DNA from: Paucibacter sp. B2R-40
GTDB taxonomy: Bacteria > Pseudomonadota > Gammaproteobacteria > Burkholderiales > Burkholderiaceae_C
DNA length: 64,000 bases
Direction: 5' to 3'
NCBI RefSeq assembly: GCF_025717555.1
Contig: NZ_JAJIRP010000007.1
Location: 124,001 to 188,000 of the forward strand
Made by a program: the position numbers and the translations under genes. Under the pieces are notes generated by a model. The model was not told the origin of the DNA. It saw nothing but the letters and a program-made list of their open reading frames with translations, and made no database searches. Positions 9,456 to 22,683 of the stretch are shown here, one piece after another; position 1 is the stretch's first letter; the number at the start of each line of letters is the position of its first letter.

Positions 9456-9950
9456 TCAAGGGTTGAGGGAAGGGACGGGGAAAAGACTGAGCTGCTGGCG
9501 CAACTGATGAAGGCGCTGGGTCAGTGATTGGAGTTCTTCCAGGGAGCAGGCGGTCGCGCAGGCCATCTGCGGTGGAATCTGGCGGGCTTGCACGCGCAGT
9601 GCGTTACCCGCTTCGCTCAGGAAGATGTCGACCCGGCGCTCATCATCAACAGCGCGTTGCCGATTGATCAAGCCATTCGCTTCGAGTCGTTTGAGCAAAG
9701 GCGTCAAGGTGCCGGAATCCAGTGACAGGCGTTGGCCAAGGCTTGAGACGCTCATGCCGTCCGACTCCCACAGCAGCAACATCACCAGATACTGCGGATA
9801 GGTGAGCCCGAGCGCAGCAAGCAAGGGTTTGTATTGCTTGGTCATGGCCAAAGAACTGGCATAAAGCGCAAAGCACAGTTGCCGGTCCAGCTGCAGCCAT
9901 TCGTCGGCGCTGGACTGGGTCCGTGCAGGGGTGGCTTTTCGTCTGAGCAT
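9456..9950 (-). CDS. ohrR: MarR-family organic hydroperoxide regulator OhrR
   Basis: The 164-residue winged-helix MarR protein has the OhrR hallmark: a reactive cysteine near the N-terminus (Cys26 in [10 protein letters not shown]), plus Cys131 and Cys135 near the C-terminus, as in two-Cys OhrR proteins. The DNA-binding wing has the [13 protein letters not shown] motif. ATG at 9950 is preferred over an in-frame TTG at 9971 because the latter lies inside the upstream palindrome. It probably represses itself and ohr until oxidised. Confidence 0.92.
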   Translation of the reverse strand: MLRRKATPARTQSSADEWLQLDRQLCFALYASSLAMTKQYKPLLAALGLTYPQYLVMLLLWESDGMSVSSLGQRLSLDSGTLTPLLKRLEANGLINRQRAVDDERRVDIFLSEAGNALRVQARQIPPQMACATACSLEELQSLTQRLHQLRQQLSLFPVPSLNP

Positions 9951-9965
9951 GGGATGTAATGTAGA

Positions 9966-9982
9966 GTGCAATTAAATTGCAC
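9966..9982. promoter_or_regulatory. Palindromic operator, probable OhrR site
   Basis: GTGCAATTAAATTGCAC is a perfect 17-base palindrome (8-bp arms around a central A). It lies 15 bases upstream of the ohrR start and 38 bases before the divergent DUF1304 gene. OhrR family operators are AATT-rich inverted repeats of this type; the assignment to OhrR is by position and pattern. Confidence 0.7.
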
Positions 9983-10020
9983 ACAATCTAAGTGGTTATT
10001 TACCCGCGAAGAGAGACTCG

Positions 10021-10383
10021 ATGATGACCTTGATCGCTAACGCGCTACTGACCCTGGTGGCCGCACTGCACCTGTATTTTTTGGTGCTGGAGATGTTCTT
10101 GTGGACCAAGCCACTGGGGCTGAAGACCTTTAGGCTGACGCCGGAGTTTGCCCAGGCCAGCAAGGCGCTGGCCGCCAATCAGGGGCTGTACAACGGCTTT
10201 CTGGCTGCCGGCCTGCTCTGGGGTTTGAGCCAAGGCGCGGCAGGCCATGCAGTGCAGTTGTTCTTCTTGGGCTGCGTGGTGGTGGCGGGCCTGTTTGGCG
10301 CCGCCACCGTCAGCCGCAAGATTGCTTTCATCCAGGCGCTGCCGGCCGCCTTAGGAATGGTGGCCGTGCTTCTGAGCGCCTGA
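10021..10383 (+). CDS. DUF1304 family small membrane protein
   Basis: The 120-residue protein is almost entirely hydrophobic and has four predicted transmembrane helices. The pattern AALHLYFLVLEMFLW followed by NQGLYNGFLAAGL is typical of DUF1304. The function is unknown. The strong Shine-Dalgarno sequence GAAGAGAGA precedes two adjacent ATGs (10021 and 10024). It diverges from ohrR and shares the palindrome, so co-regulation by peroxide is plausible. Confidence 0.8.
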   Translation: MMTLIANALLTLVAALHLYFLVLEMFLWTKPLGLKTFRLTPEFAQASKALAANQGLYNGFLAAGLLWGLSQGAAGHAVQLFFLGCVVVAGLFGAATVSRKIAFIQALPAALGMVAVLLSA

Positions 10384-10384
10384 C

Positions 10385-12385
10385 TTAGTTCGCGGCGTGC
10401 AGCGCGTCGACTTCGGCGCTAAGCTCCAGCCAACGCAGCTCGGCAGTTGCGAGTTCGTCGTGGATGGCCTTCAAGCGCCGGCCTGACTCGGCAATTTGAG
10501 CCGGTGTGGCGGTGCCAGCGCCCAACTGCGCCTCGACGGCCGTGCGCTCGTCCGCCAGCTTGTTCAGCTGGGCGTCGATGGCGTCCATCTCGCGGCGCAG
10601 CGGCTTGGTTTGCTCGGCCAGCTTTTGGCGCGCTTGACCGCTTGTTTTGCGGTCTGTGGGCGCAGCTGCGGGCGCTGGGGCAGGTGCGGCCACCGTTGGC
10701 GCGGCAGGCTTGCCTGCATTCTTGATGGCACTCTTTGCCGCAGCTTTGGCGGCTTCTTTAGCGGCCTTGGCGGCCTCCTTGGATTGCTCCAGCAGCCACT
10801 TTTGGTAATCGTCCAGATCACCGTCGAACGGCGCCACCACGCCCTTGGCCACCAGCCAGAATTCGTCGCAGACCTCGCGCAGCAAGGCGCGGTCATGGCT
10901 GACCAGCATCACCGTGCCTTCGAACTCGTTCAGCGCCATCGACAACGCCTCTCGCGTGTTCAAGTCCAGATGGTTGGTTGGTTCATCCAGCAGCAAGAGG
11001 TTGGGGCGCTGCCAAACCAGCATGGCCAGCACCAGGCGTGCTTTTTCGCCGCCGGAGAGGCTGCCGACCTCCTGATTGACCATCGGGCCGACAAAGCGGA
11101 ATTGGCCCAAAAAGTCGCGTAGCTCCTGCTCGCGCGCGCCTGTCCCGCCGTTGGCCGCCATGTCCTTGGCCAAGCGCACCATGTGCGAGAGCGGGCCTTC
11201 ATCGGGGCGCAAGACGTCCATTTCCTGCTGGGCAAAGTAGCCGATCGTCAGGCCTTTGCCCTCGGTGATCATGCCGCCCATCGCGCGCTGCGCGCGGGCC
11301 ACGGTTTTCACCAAGGTCGACTTGCCCTGACCGTTGGCGCCCAGGATGCCAATGCGCTGGCCGGCCAGCACCGAGCGGTTGATGCCGCGCACGATCACGT
11401 TTTCGCCTTCGTCGGTGTCGTAGCCACAGGCGACTTCGTCGAACATCAACATCGGATTGGGCAGGTTCAGCGGCTCGCGGAACTCGAACGAAAAATCGGC
11501 CGAAGCCAAGACAGGCGCCAGGCGCTCCATCCGTTCCAGCGCCTTGACCCGGCTTTGCGCCTGCTTGGCCTTGCTGGCCTTGGCTTTGAAGCGGTCGATG
11601 AACTTTTGCAGATGCTCGATGCGGTCTTGCTGCTTGCCAAAGGCCGCTGCCTGCAAGATCATGCGCTCGGCACGCATCGACTCGAAGGCCGTGTAGTTGC
11701 CGCCGTATCGCATCAGCTTGGCTTCGTCCAGATGCAGGGTTACTTTCGTGATCGCGTCGAGGAATTCGCGGTCATGGCTGATCACGATCAGCGTGCCTTC
11801 GTAGCGCATCAGCCAGGCTTCCAGCCAGACCAGCGCGTCCAAGTCCAAGTGGTTGGTCGGCTCGTCCAGCAGCATCAGCTCGGCCGGGCACATCAGTGCG
11901 CGGGCGAGCTGCAAGCGCATGCGCCAGCCGCCCGAGAAGCTGTTCACTGGGGCGTCAACTTGCGCGCCCTTGAAGCCCAGGCCCATCAGCAGCGCTTGCG
12001 CACGTGGGCGGGCGTCAAAGGCGCCAGCATCGCTGAGCATCGCGTGGGCATCGGCCATCGCGTGGCCGTCTTCGGCGGCTTCGGCCGCGTCCAGTGCCAT
12101 GCGGGCTTCCATCAGGCGGCGGTCACCCTCCAGCACATAGTCGGTGGCCGGCATCTCGGTCTCGGGCATGTCCTGTGCAACTTCGCCGACGGCCCATTGG
12201 CGCGGGATATCGACCTCGCCCTTGTCGTTTTGCAGGCGGTTGGTCAGCATCGCAAAGAGGCTGGACTTGCCGGCGCCGTTGCGCCCGACCAGGCCGATTT
12301 TTTCACCCGGTTGCAGAGTGACGGAGGCATCGTCGAGGACGACCTTGGTGCCGCGCCGCAGCGTGATATTGCGTAGCGTGATCAT
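10385..12385 (-). CDS. yheS: ABC-F family ATP-binding protein (YheS type)
   Basis: The 666-residue protein has two ABC ATPase domains and no membrane segments. Walker A motifs are GRNGAGKSS (about residue 35) and GANGQGKST (about residue 345). Signatures are FSGGWRMRL and LSGGEKARL, each with a DEPTNHLDL Walker B. The N-terminus and the FSGGWRMRL signature resemble E. coli YheS more than Uup or EttA. A lysine/alanine-rich C-terminal extension may bind rRNA. ABC-F proteins act on the ribosome. It overlaps prmB by 4 bases. Confidence 0.88.
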   Translation of the reverse strand: MITLRNITLRRGTKVVLDDASVTLQPGEKIGLVGRNGAGKSSLFAMLTNRLQNDKGEVDIPRQWAVGEVAQDMPETEMPATDYVLEGDRRLMEARMALDAAEAAEDGHAMADAHAMLSDAGAFDARPRAQALLMGLGFKGAQVDAPVNSFSGGWRMRLQLARALMCPAELMLLDEPTNHLDLDALVWLEAWLMRYEGTLIVISHDREFLDAITKVTLHLDEAKLMRYGGNYTAFESMRAERMILQAAAFGKQQDRIEHLQKFIDRFKAKASKAKQAQSRVKALERMERLAPVLASADFSFEFREPLNLPNPMLMFDEVACGYDTDEGENVIVRGINRSVLAGQRIGILGANGQGKSTLVKTVARAQRAMGGMITEGKGLTIGYFAQQEMDVLRPDEGPLSHMVRLAKDMAANGGTGAREQELRDFLGQFRFVGPMVNQEVGSLSGGEKARLVLAMLVWQRPNLLLLDEPTNHLDLNTREALSMALNEFEGTVMLVSHDRALLREVCDEFWLVAKGVVAPFDGDLDDYQKWLLEQSKEAAKAAKEAAKAAAKSAIKNAGKPAAPTVAAPAPAPAAAPTDRKTSGQARQKLAEQTKPLRREMDAIDAQLNKLADERTAVEAQLGAGTATPAQIAESGRRLKAIHDELATAELRWLELSAEVDALHAAN

Positions 12386-13275
12386 GATGCGAGTAGGGCC
12401 TTTTCTTTTCTCAATGCTGCAGGGGTAACGATTAACACTTGATAGTCTCCGGCCGATGTTGCCATCCAGGCCACTTCAAGCTGCGGGAAGGCAGCGTAAA
12501 AATATTCGCACTCATTGCCGATTTCCAGCACCAGCAGGCCGTTCTCGGTCAAGTGCTCGGCGGCTTGACTGAGCAAGCGGCGCACAAAATCCATGCCATC
12601 CGCGCCGCCCGCCAGGGCCAACTCGGGCTCGGCGCGGTACTCGGCGGGCAGCGTGCTCATAGCATCCGCGTTGACATAAGGCGGATTGCACAAAATCAGG
12701 TCATAACGCGCAGCTTCAGCGGCCACCGGCGCGAAGCCGTCGCCTTGCAGCAAGCGGATGCGTTCGCCCAGACCATGCTTGTCCACATTGATGCGGGCCA
12801 CGGCCAGCGCGTCGGCGCTCAAGTCGATCGCGTCGACCTGCACCTCGGGCCAGGCCATTGCGGCCAGCACGGCCAGCGAGCCATTGCCGGTGCACAGATC
12901 GAGCACCCGCCGGGTTTTATCCGACAGCCAGGAGTCGATCGCCTCATCGGCGATCAACTCGGCGATCAGACTGCGCGGCACGATGGCTCGCTCGTCGATG
13001 TAAAAGGGCACGCCCTGCAGCCAAGCTTCCTGGGTCAAATAGGCGGCGGGCTTGCGGGTGGCAATGCGCTGCTCGAGCAAGGCCTCAATTTTGGCCGAGC
13101 TCTCAGGGCTCAGGGCGTCTTGCTCATGCTCTTCCAGGCTGTCTAGGGCTAAGCCGCAGCTCCACAAGACCAACCAAGCAGCTTCGTCAAAAGCATTCGT
13201 TGTGCCATGCCCAAAAGAAACGCCCGCTTCGGTCAAGCGGGCGGCGCTTTGTTCAATACAGTCAATCAGCTTCAC
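12382..13275 (-). CDS. prmB: 50S ribosomal protein L3 N5-glutamine methyltransferase
   Basis: This 297-residue SAM-dependent methyltransferase has the [11 protein letters not shown] motif I and the NPPY motif ([10 protein letters not shown]) that binds the target glutamine side chain. The N-terminal helical region and the [18 protein letters not shown] segment fit PrmB rather than PrmC. It methylates ribosomal protein L3. It overlaps dapE and the ABC-F gene by 4 bases on either side, so it is in the middle of a translationally coupled operon. Confidence 0.93.
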   Translation of the reverse strand: MKLIDCIEQSAARLTEAGVSFGHGTTNAFDEAAWLVLWSCGLALDSLEEHEQDALSPESSAKIEALLEQRIATRKPAAYLTQEAWLQGVPFYIDERAIVPRSLIAELIADEAIDSWLSDKTRRVLDLCTGNGSLAVLAAMAWPEVQVDAIDLSADALAVARINVDKHGLGERIRLLQGDGFAPVAAEAARYDLILCNPPYVNADAMSTLPAEYRAEPELALAGGADGMDFVRRLLSQAAEHLTENGLLVLEIGNECEYFYAAFPQLEVAWMATSAGDYQVLIVTPAALRKEKALLAS

Positions 13276-14417
13276 AGCAGTAGGTTCTCCAGCGTCAAGC
13301 GGTAAATATTTTTCAAAGGATCCAGGCTGTCGGCGGGCAAGTACTCGTCGACCTTGTGGATGCTGGCGTTGATGGGGCCGAACTCGATCACCTGGGGGCA
13401 GATCTTGGCGATGAAGCGTCCGTCCGAAGTGCCGCCGGTGGTGGAGAGTTGGGCCGTGAGGCCGGTCTCTTGGCGAATCGCCGCGCAGACGGCTTCGCTC
13501 AAGCTGCCGACCGGCGTCAAAAACGGCTCGCCGCCCAGCGTCCAGTCCAATGCGTACTCGAGGCCGTGGCGCTCCAGCAGAGCCAGCACGCGGGCCTTCA
13601 GACCCTCGGGCGTTGACTCGGTCGAGAAGCGGAAATTGAAGTCCAACACCATCTCGCCGGGGATCACATTCGTCGCCCCGGTGCCGGCGCTGATATTGGA
13701 GATCTGGAAGGTGGTGGCAGGAAAGTACGCGTTACCAGCATCCCAAACCATGCCCGCCAATTCGGCCAAGGCCGGTGCTGCCTGGTGGATCGGATTGCGT
13801 GCCAATTGGGGGTAAGCCACATGACCTTGAATGCCCTTGACCCTGAGCTTGCCGCTGAGCGTGCCGCGTCGGCCGTTCTTCAGCATATCGCCGACGGCAT
13901 CAACGGAGGTCGGCTCGCCGACGATGCAGTAGTCCAAACGTTGGCCACGTGCCTGTAAAACCTGGCAGCAAACCTTGGTGCCATCGATCGACGGGCCTTC
14001 CTCGTCGCTGGTCAGCAAGAAGGCCAGGCTGCCCTCATGGTCGGGGTGAGTGGCGACAAATTCTTCCGTCGCGACCACCATCGCCGCGACCGAACCCTTC
14101 ATATCGGCGGCGCCGCGACCGTAGATGCGGCCGTCCCGGTAGCTGGGCACAAAAGGGTCACTGGCCCAGGCGTCCAGTCGGCCCGGCGGCACCACATCGG
14201 TGTGGCCGGCGAACATCAGCACCGGTCCGTCCGACCGGCCACGTTTGATCGCCCAAAGATTGCTGACGCGAAAGCTCTCCGGCCCGCTGTCCATGCTTTC
14301 GATCTCGAAACCGATGGCCGCCAAGCGGGCGCCAATCAGCTCTTGGCAGCCGGCATCCAGCGGCGTGACGGACGGACGCGCAATCAGCGCCTCCAGCAGG
14401 GCAAGGGTGTCGGACAT
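13272..14417 (-). CDS. dapE: Succinyl-diaminopimelate desuccinylase
   Basis: DapE (381 residues, M20 peptidase family) removes succinate to give LL-diaminopimelate. The metal-binding motifs [12 protein letters not shown] and the [10 protein letters not shown] segment are visible, and the usual C-terminal [12 protein letters not shown] is present. ATG at 14417 gives the family N-terminus [19 protein letters not shown]; an ATG-like extension to 14447 would overlap the upstream gene. It works with dapD and dapC in the same cluster. Confidence 0.95.
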   Translation of the reverse strand: MSDTLALLEALIARPSVTPLDAGCQELIGARLAAIGFEIESMDSGPESFRVSNLWAIKRGRSDGPVLMFAGHTDVVPPGRLDAWASDPFVPSYRDGRIYGRGAADMKGSVAAMVVATEEFVATHPDHEGSLAFLLTSDEEGPSIDGTKVCCQVLQARGQRLDYCIVGEPTSVDAVGDMLKNGRRGTLSGKLRVKGIQGHVAYPQLARNPIHQAAPALAELAGMVWDAGNAYFPATTFQISNISAGTGATNVIPGEMVLDFNFRFSTESTPEGLKARVLALLERHGLEYALDWTLGGEPFLTPVGSLSEAVCAAIRQETGLTAQLSTTGGTSDGRFIAKICPQVIEFGPINASIHKVDEYLPADSLDPLKNIYRLTLENLLL

Positions 14418-14443
14418 GGAATTGTTCTTGTCTATGCAGCGTT

Positions 14444-15601
14444 TCAATCCTGGCGCACGTCCAGGGTGATCTCGGTAAAGCTGGCCTCATCGCTGGGCGT
14501 GGCCTCAGGCTGTTTGCTAGATGGTTTGCTGGCGCCGGGCGCGTCGTTTTGCAAACGCCACAGCAAATTGGTCGGCGAGTCCGCAAAGGCCAGACCTTCT
14601 TCGCGTGTGATGGTGCCGTCAATGATCAGTTTGGCGAAGTTCTCTTCATAGGTCTGCGAGCCCTCGGCCATGGATTTTTCCATGGCCTCCTTGACGCCGG
14701 CAAAGTCGCCATGCTCGATCAACTCCGAGATCAGCTTGGTGTTGAGCAAGATCTCGATCACCGGGATGCGCCCGCCTGCCGAAGCCCGCACCAAACGCTG
14801 CGAAACGATGGACTTCAGGCCTGCCGCCAGGTCATTCAACAAAGCCGGGCGTGATTCCGGTGTGTAGAAAGACAGGATGCGGTTCAGCGCGTGATAGCTG
14901 TTATTGCCATGCAAGGTCGCCAGCACCAAGTGGCCCGACAGCGCGTAGGAGATCGCCGCGGTCATGGTTTCGCGGTCGCGAATTTCGCCGATCAAGATGC
15001 AATCCGGCGCTTGACGCAGCGCGTTCTTCAGCGCAATTTGCAGCGAGGCAGTGTCGCGCCCGACCTCGCGCTGGTTGACCACCGAGCGCTTATTGCTGAA
15101 CAGGTATTCGAGCGGATCCTCGATAGTGAGGATGTGGCCGCTCATATTCTGGTTGCGCTGCTCCAGCATCGAGGCCAGCGTGGTGCTTTTGCCCGTGCCG
15201 GTGGCGCCCACCATCAAAATCAGGCCACGCTTTTCTTGCACCAGCTTGCCCAACACCGGCGGCAGATTGAGCTGCTCCAGTGACGGGATATTGTGCGGAA
15301 TATGGCGGAATACGCCGGCAATGCTGCCGCGCTGGCGAAAGCCCGAGAGCCGAAAGCTGCCCACCTTGCTGACCGCCACGGCCATATTCAACTCGCCCGT
15401 TGCATCCAGCTCAGCCAGCTGCGCCGGTTCCACCACTTCGGCAATCAGCTGCCTCGGCTGGGTATGGGTGAGGACCTGGTCGGACAACTGCACGATCTGC
15501 CCGTTCAGGCGGATCAAGACCGGCATATTGGCCGACAGGTAAACGTCAGACGCGCCTTTGTCGGCCATCAAGCGCAGGATGCGCTCCATATTTCCACTCA
15601 T
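14444..15601 (-). CDS. pilU: PilT/PilU family type IV pilus retraction-type ATPase
   Basis: The 385-residue ATPase has the N-terminal [16 protein letters not shown] domain. Further motifs are Walker [10 protein letters not shown], the Asp box ([12 protein letters not shown]), Walker B ([13 protein letters not shown]) and the His box ([11 protein letters not shown]). The acidic C-terminal ending ITLDVRQD resembles the TLEVQED end of Pseudomonas PilU, so I favour PilU over PilT. It is placed between dapD and dapE rather than beside pilT, so it may be an additional or relocated paralogue. Confidence 0.8.
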   Translation of the reverse strand: MSGNMERILRLMADKGASDVYLSANMPVLIRLNGQIVQLSDQVLTHTQPRQLIAEVVEPAQLAELDATGELNMAVAVSKVGSFRLSGFRQRGSIAGVFRHIPHNIPSLEQLNLPPVLGKLVQEKRGLILMVGATGTGKSTTLASMLEQRNQNMSGHILTIEDPLEYLFSNKRSVVNQREVGRDTASLQIALKNALRQAPDCILIGEIRDRETMTAAISYALSGHLVLATLHGNNSYHALNRILSFYTPESRPALLNDLAAGLKSIVSQRLVRASAGGRIPVIEILLNTKLISELIEHGDFAGVKEAMEKSMAEGSQTYEENFAKLIIDGTITREEGLAFADSPTNLLWRLQNDAPGASKPSSKQPEATPSDEASFTEITLDVRQD

Positions 15602-15618
15602 GCCGGCCCCGCTCCAGT

Positions 15619-16440
15619 TCAGTCGCGCAGCAAGTCGTTGATGCTGGTCTTGGCGCGCGTACCGGCATCGACCTTCTTGACGATGATGGCGGCATAGAGG
15701 CTGTACTTGCCATCGTTTTTGGGCAGGCTGCCGCTGATCACGACCGAGCCGGCGGGCACGCGGCCGTAAGTGACGGTGTCGAGTTCGCGGTCATAAATCG
15801 GCGTGCTCTGGCCGATGTAGACGCCCATCGAGATGACCGAGTTTTCTTCGACGATCACGCCCTCGACCACTTCCGAGCGGGCGCCGATGAAGCAGTTGTC
15901 TTCGATGATGGTCGGGTTGCCTTGCAGCGGCTCCAGCACGCCGCCGATGCCCACACCGCCGCTCAGATGCACGTTCTTGCCGATCTGCGCGCAGCTGCCG
16001 ACCGTCGCCCAGGTGTCGACCATGGTGCCTTCATCGACATAGGCGCCGATGTTCACGTAAGACGGCATCAGGATCACGTTCTTGGCCAAAAAACTACCGC
16101 GTCGCGCAACGGCCGGCGGCACCACGCGCACGCCCATGGCGCGGATGGCGTCTTCGGACAAGCCACCGAACTTGGTCGGCACCTTGTCGAAGAAGGTCAT
16201 GTCGCCTGCACCCATCAGGCGGTTGTCATTGAGGCGGAAAGACAGCAAGACCGCCTTCTTGACCCACTGATGCACGACCCACTGACCGACGGCTTGACGC
16301 TCGGCGACGCGCAAGCGACCCGCATCCAGCTCGGCCATCACCTGCTCAACGGCTTCGCGCACTTCCGGCGCATTGGCGGCATTGATGGAGGCGCGACCTT
16401 CCCAGGCCAGATCGATGGTGGATTGCAATTGTGTTGTCAT
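15619..16440 (-). CDS. dapD: 2,3,4,5-tetrahydropyridine-2,6-dicarboxylate N-succinyltransferase
   Basis: DapD (273 residues) succinylates tetrahydrodipicolinate in the DAP/lysine pathway. The left-handed beta-helix hexapeptide repeats are visible from about residue 115 ([40 protein letters not shown] is the core, quoted here only by its extent, roughly residues 115-155). It lies between dapC and the PilU-like gene, all on the - strand. Confidence 0.95.
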   Translation of the reverse strand: MTTQLQSTIDLAWEGRASINAANAPEVREAVEQVMAELDAGRLRVAERQAVGQWVVHQWVKKAVLLSFRLNDNRLMGAGDMTFFDKVPTKFGGLSEDAIRAMGVRVVPPAVARRGSFLAKNVILMPSYVNIGAYVDEGTMVDTWATVGSCAQIGKNVHLSGGVGIGGVLEPLQGNPTIIEDNCFIGARSEVVEGVIVEENSVISMGVYIGQSTPIYDRELDTVTYGRVPAGSVVISGSLPKNDGKYSLYAAIIVKKVDAGTRAKTSINDLLRD

Positions 16441-16494
16441 GAATCAGCTCAAAGAAAGTCAGGGAATAGAGGTGAAGAAAAACTCAAGGCGCGG

Positions 16495-17736
16495 TCAAAG
16501 CGAGTCTTTGAAGGACTGCACATAGGCGACGATGCGCTCGGCCGCCTCCATGCATTCGCTCTGCTCGGCCACCAGGGCCAAGCGGATTCGACCGGCTCCC
16601 GGGTTGATGCCATGCGCCTCGCGCGCTAGCAAGCTGCCCGGCAGCACCGCGACATTGTATTGAGCCAGCAGACCTTGGGCGAAAGCGACGTCGTCACCGG
16701 CGTGAATATGGGCCGGAACTTCGGCCCAAAGGTAAAAGCCCGCGTCCGGCAAAGCGACCCGCATATGCGCTGCCAACAGCGGCGTGACCTGGGCGAACTT
16801 GGCGCGGTATTGCGCCCGGTTGGCGACTACATGGGCTTCGTCATTCCAGGCCGCCACGCTGGCCGCCTGCACGATGGGGCTCATCGCGCTGCCGTGGTAG
16901 GTGCGGTAGAGCAAGAAGCGCTTGATGATGCTCGCGTCCCCTGCCACAAAGCCCGAGCGCAGGCCCGGCACATTGGAGCGCTTGGACAGGCTGGTGAAGG
17001 CGATCAGATTGCTGAAGTCGCTGCGGCCCAGCTTGGCCGCCGCCTCCAGCCCACCCAGCGGCGCGGACTGCGGGCCTTCTTCGCCAAAATAGATCTCCGA
17101 ATAGCATTCGTCCGAGGCGATCACGAAGCCATGCCGGTCGGACAACTCGAACAGCGCCTGCCACTCGCTCAACGGCATCACAGCACCCGTCGGGTTGCCC
17201 GGTGAGCAGACATACAACAGCTGGGTACGGCACCAGGTGGGCTCGTCGATCTCGCTCCAGTTGGCGGCGAAATTTCGCGCCGGGTCACTATTGGCAAAAG
17301 CCGTCTGAGCACCGGCCAGAAGCGCCGCGCCTTCGTAGATTTGATAAAAGGGATTCGGGCAGACCACGGTGGCGCCGGGGCGGCTTGGGTCAATCACCGT
17401 CTGGGCCAAGGCGAACAAGGCCTCGCGCGAACCATTGACCGGCAGGACCTGTGTCGCCGCGTCCAAGTTCAAGCTATAGCGGCGCTGCAACCAGGCGCAG
17501 ATCGCTTCGCGTAGCGAGGGCTCGCCAGCGGTGGCCGGGTAGCCCGACAAACCCTTCAAGCTCGCCATCAAGGCATCTTCGATCAGCTTGGGTGCCGGAT
17601 GCTTGGGCTCGCCAATGCCCAGACTGATAGGGCGGTAGGCGGGATTGGGCGTGATGCCGGCCGTCAAAGCTCGCAAACGCTCGAAGGGGTAGGGGTGGAG
17701 CTTGTCCAGCAGCGGGTTGTGAGGTGCGGTTTTCAT
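16495..17736 (-). CDS. dapC: Succinyldiaminopimelate transaminase
   Basis: DapC (413 residues) is a fold-type I PLP aminotransferase that makes N-succinyl-LL-DAP. Key features are the N-terminal NPLLDKLHPYPFERL segment typical of DapC, the YVCSPGNPTG motif, and the PLP lysine in FTSLSKRSNVPGLRSGF. ATG at 17736 (MKTAPHNPLL) is chosen; an upstream in-frame start at 17775 gives a basic extension with no family support. It leads the dapC-dapD-dapE series. Confidence 0.93.
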   Translation of the reverse strand: MKTAPHNPLLDKLHPYPFERLRALTAGITPNPAYRPISLGIGEPKHPAPKLIEDALMASLKGLSGYPATAGEPSLREAICAWLQRRYSLNLDAATQVLPVNGSREALFALAQTVIDPSRPGATVVCPNPFYQIYEGAALLAGAQTAFANSDPARNFAANWSEIDEPTWCRTQLLYVCSPGNPTGAVMPLSEWQALFELSDRHGFVIASDECYSEIYFGEEGPQSAPLGGLEAAAKLGRSDFSNLIAFTSLSKRSNVPGLRSGFVAGDASIIKRFLLYRTYHGSAMSPIVQAASVAAWNDEAHVVANRAQYRAKFAQVTPLLAAHMRVALPDAGFYLWAEVPAHIHAGDDVAFAQGLLAQYNVAVLPGSLLAREAHGINPGAGRIRLALVAEQSECMEAAERIVAYVQSFKDSL

Positions 17737-17778
17737 CTTGTTGGAACTCGTTCGTCCCCTTTTTGGGGGGGGCAAAAA

Positions 17779-18204
17779 CTATAGCCAGCCGCTGCAGCCG
17801 GGCTGCGCGCAGCGGCAGGCCAAGCGGCCTTCATGGTGGGTGGCGCCATAGGCCACCGTGATCTCGTCGCCGATCGCCAGGTCGCGCATGGCAAAGAATT
17901 CGACCGCGCCATCTTCCACCTGGATGCGGGCATTGGGCGAGCAGGAATGGTTGGTGAAGCGCATCGCGTCGGCCGAGCGGGTGGCGTCGATCGCGCGGCT
18001 GGCGGATACCTCCACCAGCATGATGCGCTGCCGCCCTTGAGCGCGGCGCCGCGCCTCGGCCACCGTGATCGCTTCGCCGGTCAAGCCGCCCAGCTTGGCG
18101 CCGAGCTTGACGACCTCATCCGCAAACACGCCGTAGCCATCGATGCGGCTGCGCCGCACCGTCACGGCGATGTCTTGATGGCAGTTGCTGGTGGCGAAGG
18201 ACAA
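17779..18204 (-). CDS. SET domain-containing protein-lysine N-methyltransferase
   Basis: The 141-residue protein is little more than a SET domain. It has the N-terminal RRSRIDGYGVFA strand, the SAM/pseudoknot motif RFTNHSCSPNA, and GDEITVAYG. A short post-SET cysteine cluster CRCAQPGC sits at the end. Such proteins methylate lysines, but the bacterial substrate is not known. It lies 17 bases after queF on the same strand and before dapC. Confidence 0.85.
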   Translation of the reverse strand: MSFATSNCHQDIAVTVRRSRIDGYGVFADEVVKLGAKLGGLTGEAITVAEARRRAQGRQRIMLVEVSASRAIDATRSADAMRFTNHSCSPNARIQVEDGAVEFFAMRDLAIGDEITVAYGATHHEGRLACRCAQPGCSGWL

Positions 18205-18221
18205 GCGCTCAGCCTCGCTGC

Positions 18222-18890
18222 TCAGGCCAGCAAGCCGGACTGAAAGCCATGCGAGGGCAGATCAACACTTGGCAGCGGCTGCCAGCCTTTTTTACGATGC
18301 TCAACCACCACATTGGTGTAAATGCCGCCGCGCACATACCATTTGGCGGTGATGCGAATAAAGCGCGGATCGGTGACCTTGACGATGTCGTTCAGGATCG
18401 TGTTGGTGACCTTTTCGTGGAAGGCGCCCTCGTGGCGATAGCTCCAGAAGTACATCTTCAGGCTCTTCAATTCAACGCATTGCTGGTCGGCAATCATGTC
18501 GATGGTGAAGTGAGCGAAATCGGGCTGGCCGGTCAGCGGGCAGTGGCAGGTGAACTCGGGCACCTGGAACTGGATCACATAGTCGCGCTCAGGCGCCGGG
18601 TTGGGGAAGACGTGCAGTTCCTTGCTTGGGCGCGAAGGAGGGTTTGGCGGCATCTCGCGCTGCTTGGGCGCCATGGCCATGCTGACGGCCGGCGTCTTAT
18701 TGACCGGCTTTGCGGCCTTGGGCATTTCCAGCTTCAACACCTTGCGGGTCTTGGCCTCCAGCTCCAGAGTTTGGCGGCCCTTGCTGCTGGTTTTGGCGCT
18801 GGACTTTGCGGCGGTTTTAGCTGCAGATTTGACGGCGCTCTTGGTTGCAGTCTTGGTAGCGGACTTGGTCGGAGGGGTGATCTTGGCCAT
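18222..18890 (-). CDS. queF: NADPH-dependent 7-cyano-7-deazaguanine reductase with Lys/Ala-rich N-terminal extension
   Basis: QueF reduces preQ0 to preQ1 in queuosine synthesis. The unimodular core lies in the last roughly 140 residues: the catalytic cysteine is in [16 protein letters not shown], followed by [13 protein letters not shown] and the NADPH/substrate region with FHE. The first roughly 75 residues are a low-complexity Lys/Ala/Thr/Ser stretch that resembles histone H1-like tails and is not needed for the fold. ATG at 18890 (MAKITPP) is chosen over an in-frame start at 18911. Confidence 0.92.
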   Translation of the reverse strand: MAKITPPTKSATKTATKSAVKSAAKTAAKSSAKTSSKGRQTLELEAKTRKVLKLEMPKAAKPVNKTPAVSMAMAPKQREMPPNPPSRPSKELHVFPNPAPERDYVIQFQVPEFTCHCPLTGQPDFAHFTIDMIADQQCVELKSLKMYFWSYRHEGAFHEKVTNTILNDIVKVTDPRFIRITAKWYVRGGIYTNVVVEHRKKGWQPLPSVDLPSHGFQSGLLA

Positions 18891-18977
18891 GGAATCAATG
18901 CGCCACAGCAAGGCCGTAGGCCAAGCTGTGTCGGTGAGTAAAAGGGGGAGGCCGCGATGGTATCATCCAGGCCCGAT

Positions 18978-19001
18978 AAAGCGCCCGTTTGCGGCGCTTT
19001 T
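18978..19001. other. GC-rich hairpin in the queF-smc intergenic region
   Basis: AAAGCGCC and GGCGCTTT form an 8-bp stem with a 7-base loop, followed on the + strand by TGTG. It lies in the 204-base gap between divergent queF and smc. It could attenuate smc transcription or be a structural repeat; there is no upstream + strand gene for it to terminate. Confidence 0.4.
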
Positions 19002-19094
19002 GTGTAAATAAATCAACGGCTTAGCAGCGGTTTTCGAAGTTCGCCCTGGCTTGAGAGGCGTACTTTTGAGGCTTGCTGTGGTGTTTTCGCGTCC

Positions 19095-22610
<3,516 letters not shown>

Positions 22611-22683
22611 GCCCCCTGTTCACTTCGTTCACGGCCCCCGAGGGGCGCGTTCTCCCTTGGGACGGCCCGGCGGGAGAACTGAC
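22611..22683 (+). repeat. GC-rich intergenic repeat-like sequence between smc and zipA
   Basis: The 73-base spacer contains CCCCCGAGGGG and an inverted pair CTCCC/GGGAG around GGGACGGCC. This wording recurs in intergenic regions of related Burkholderiales in my recollection, so it may be a REP-type element; only one copy is obvious here. Confidence 0.35.

Noticed and set aside
11183-12376. A 397-codon open frame on the + strand opposite the ABC-F gene
   Set aside because: It is an antisense shadow of a strongly conserved gene and has no recognisable domain or ribosome site.
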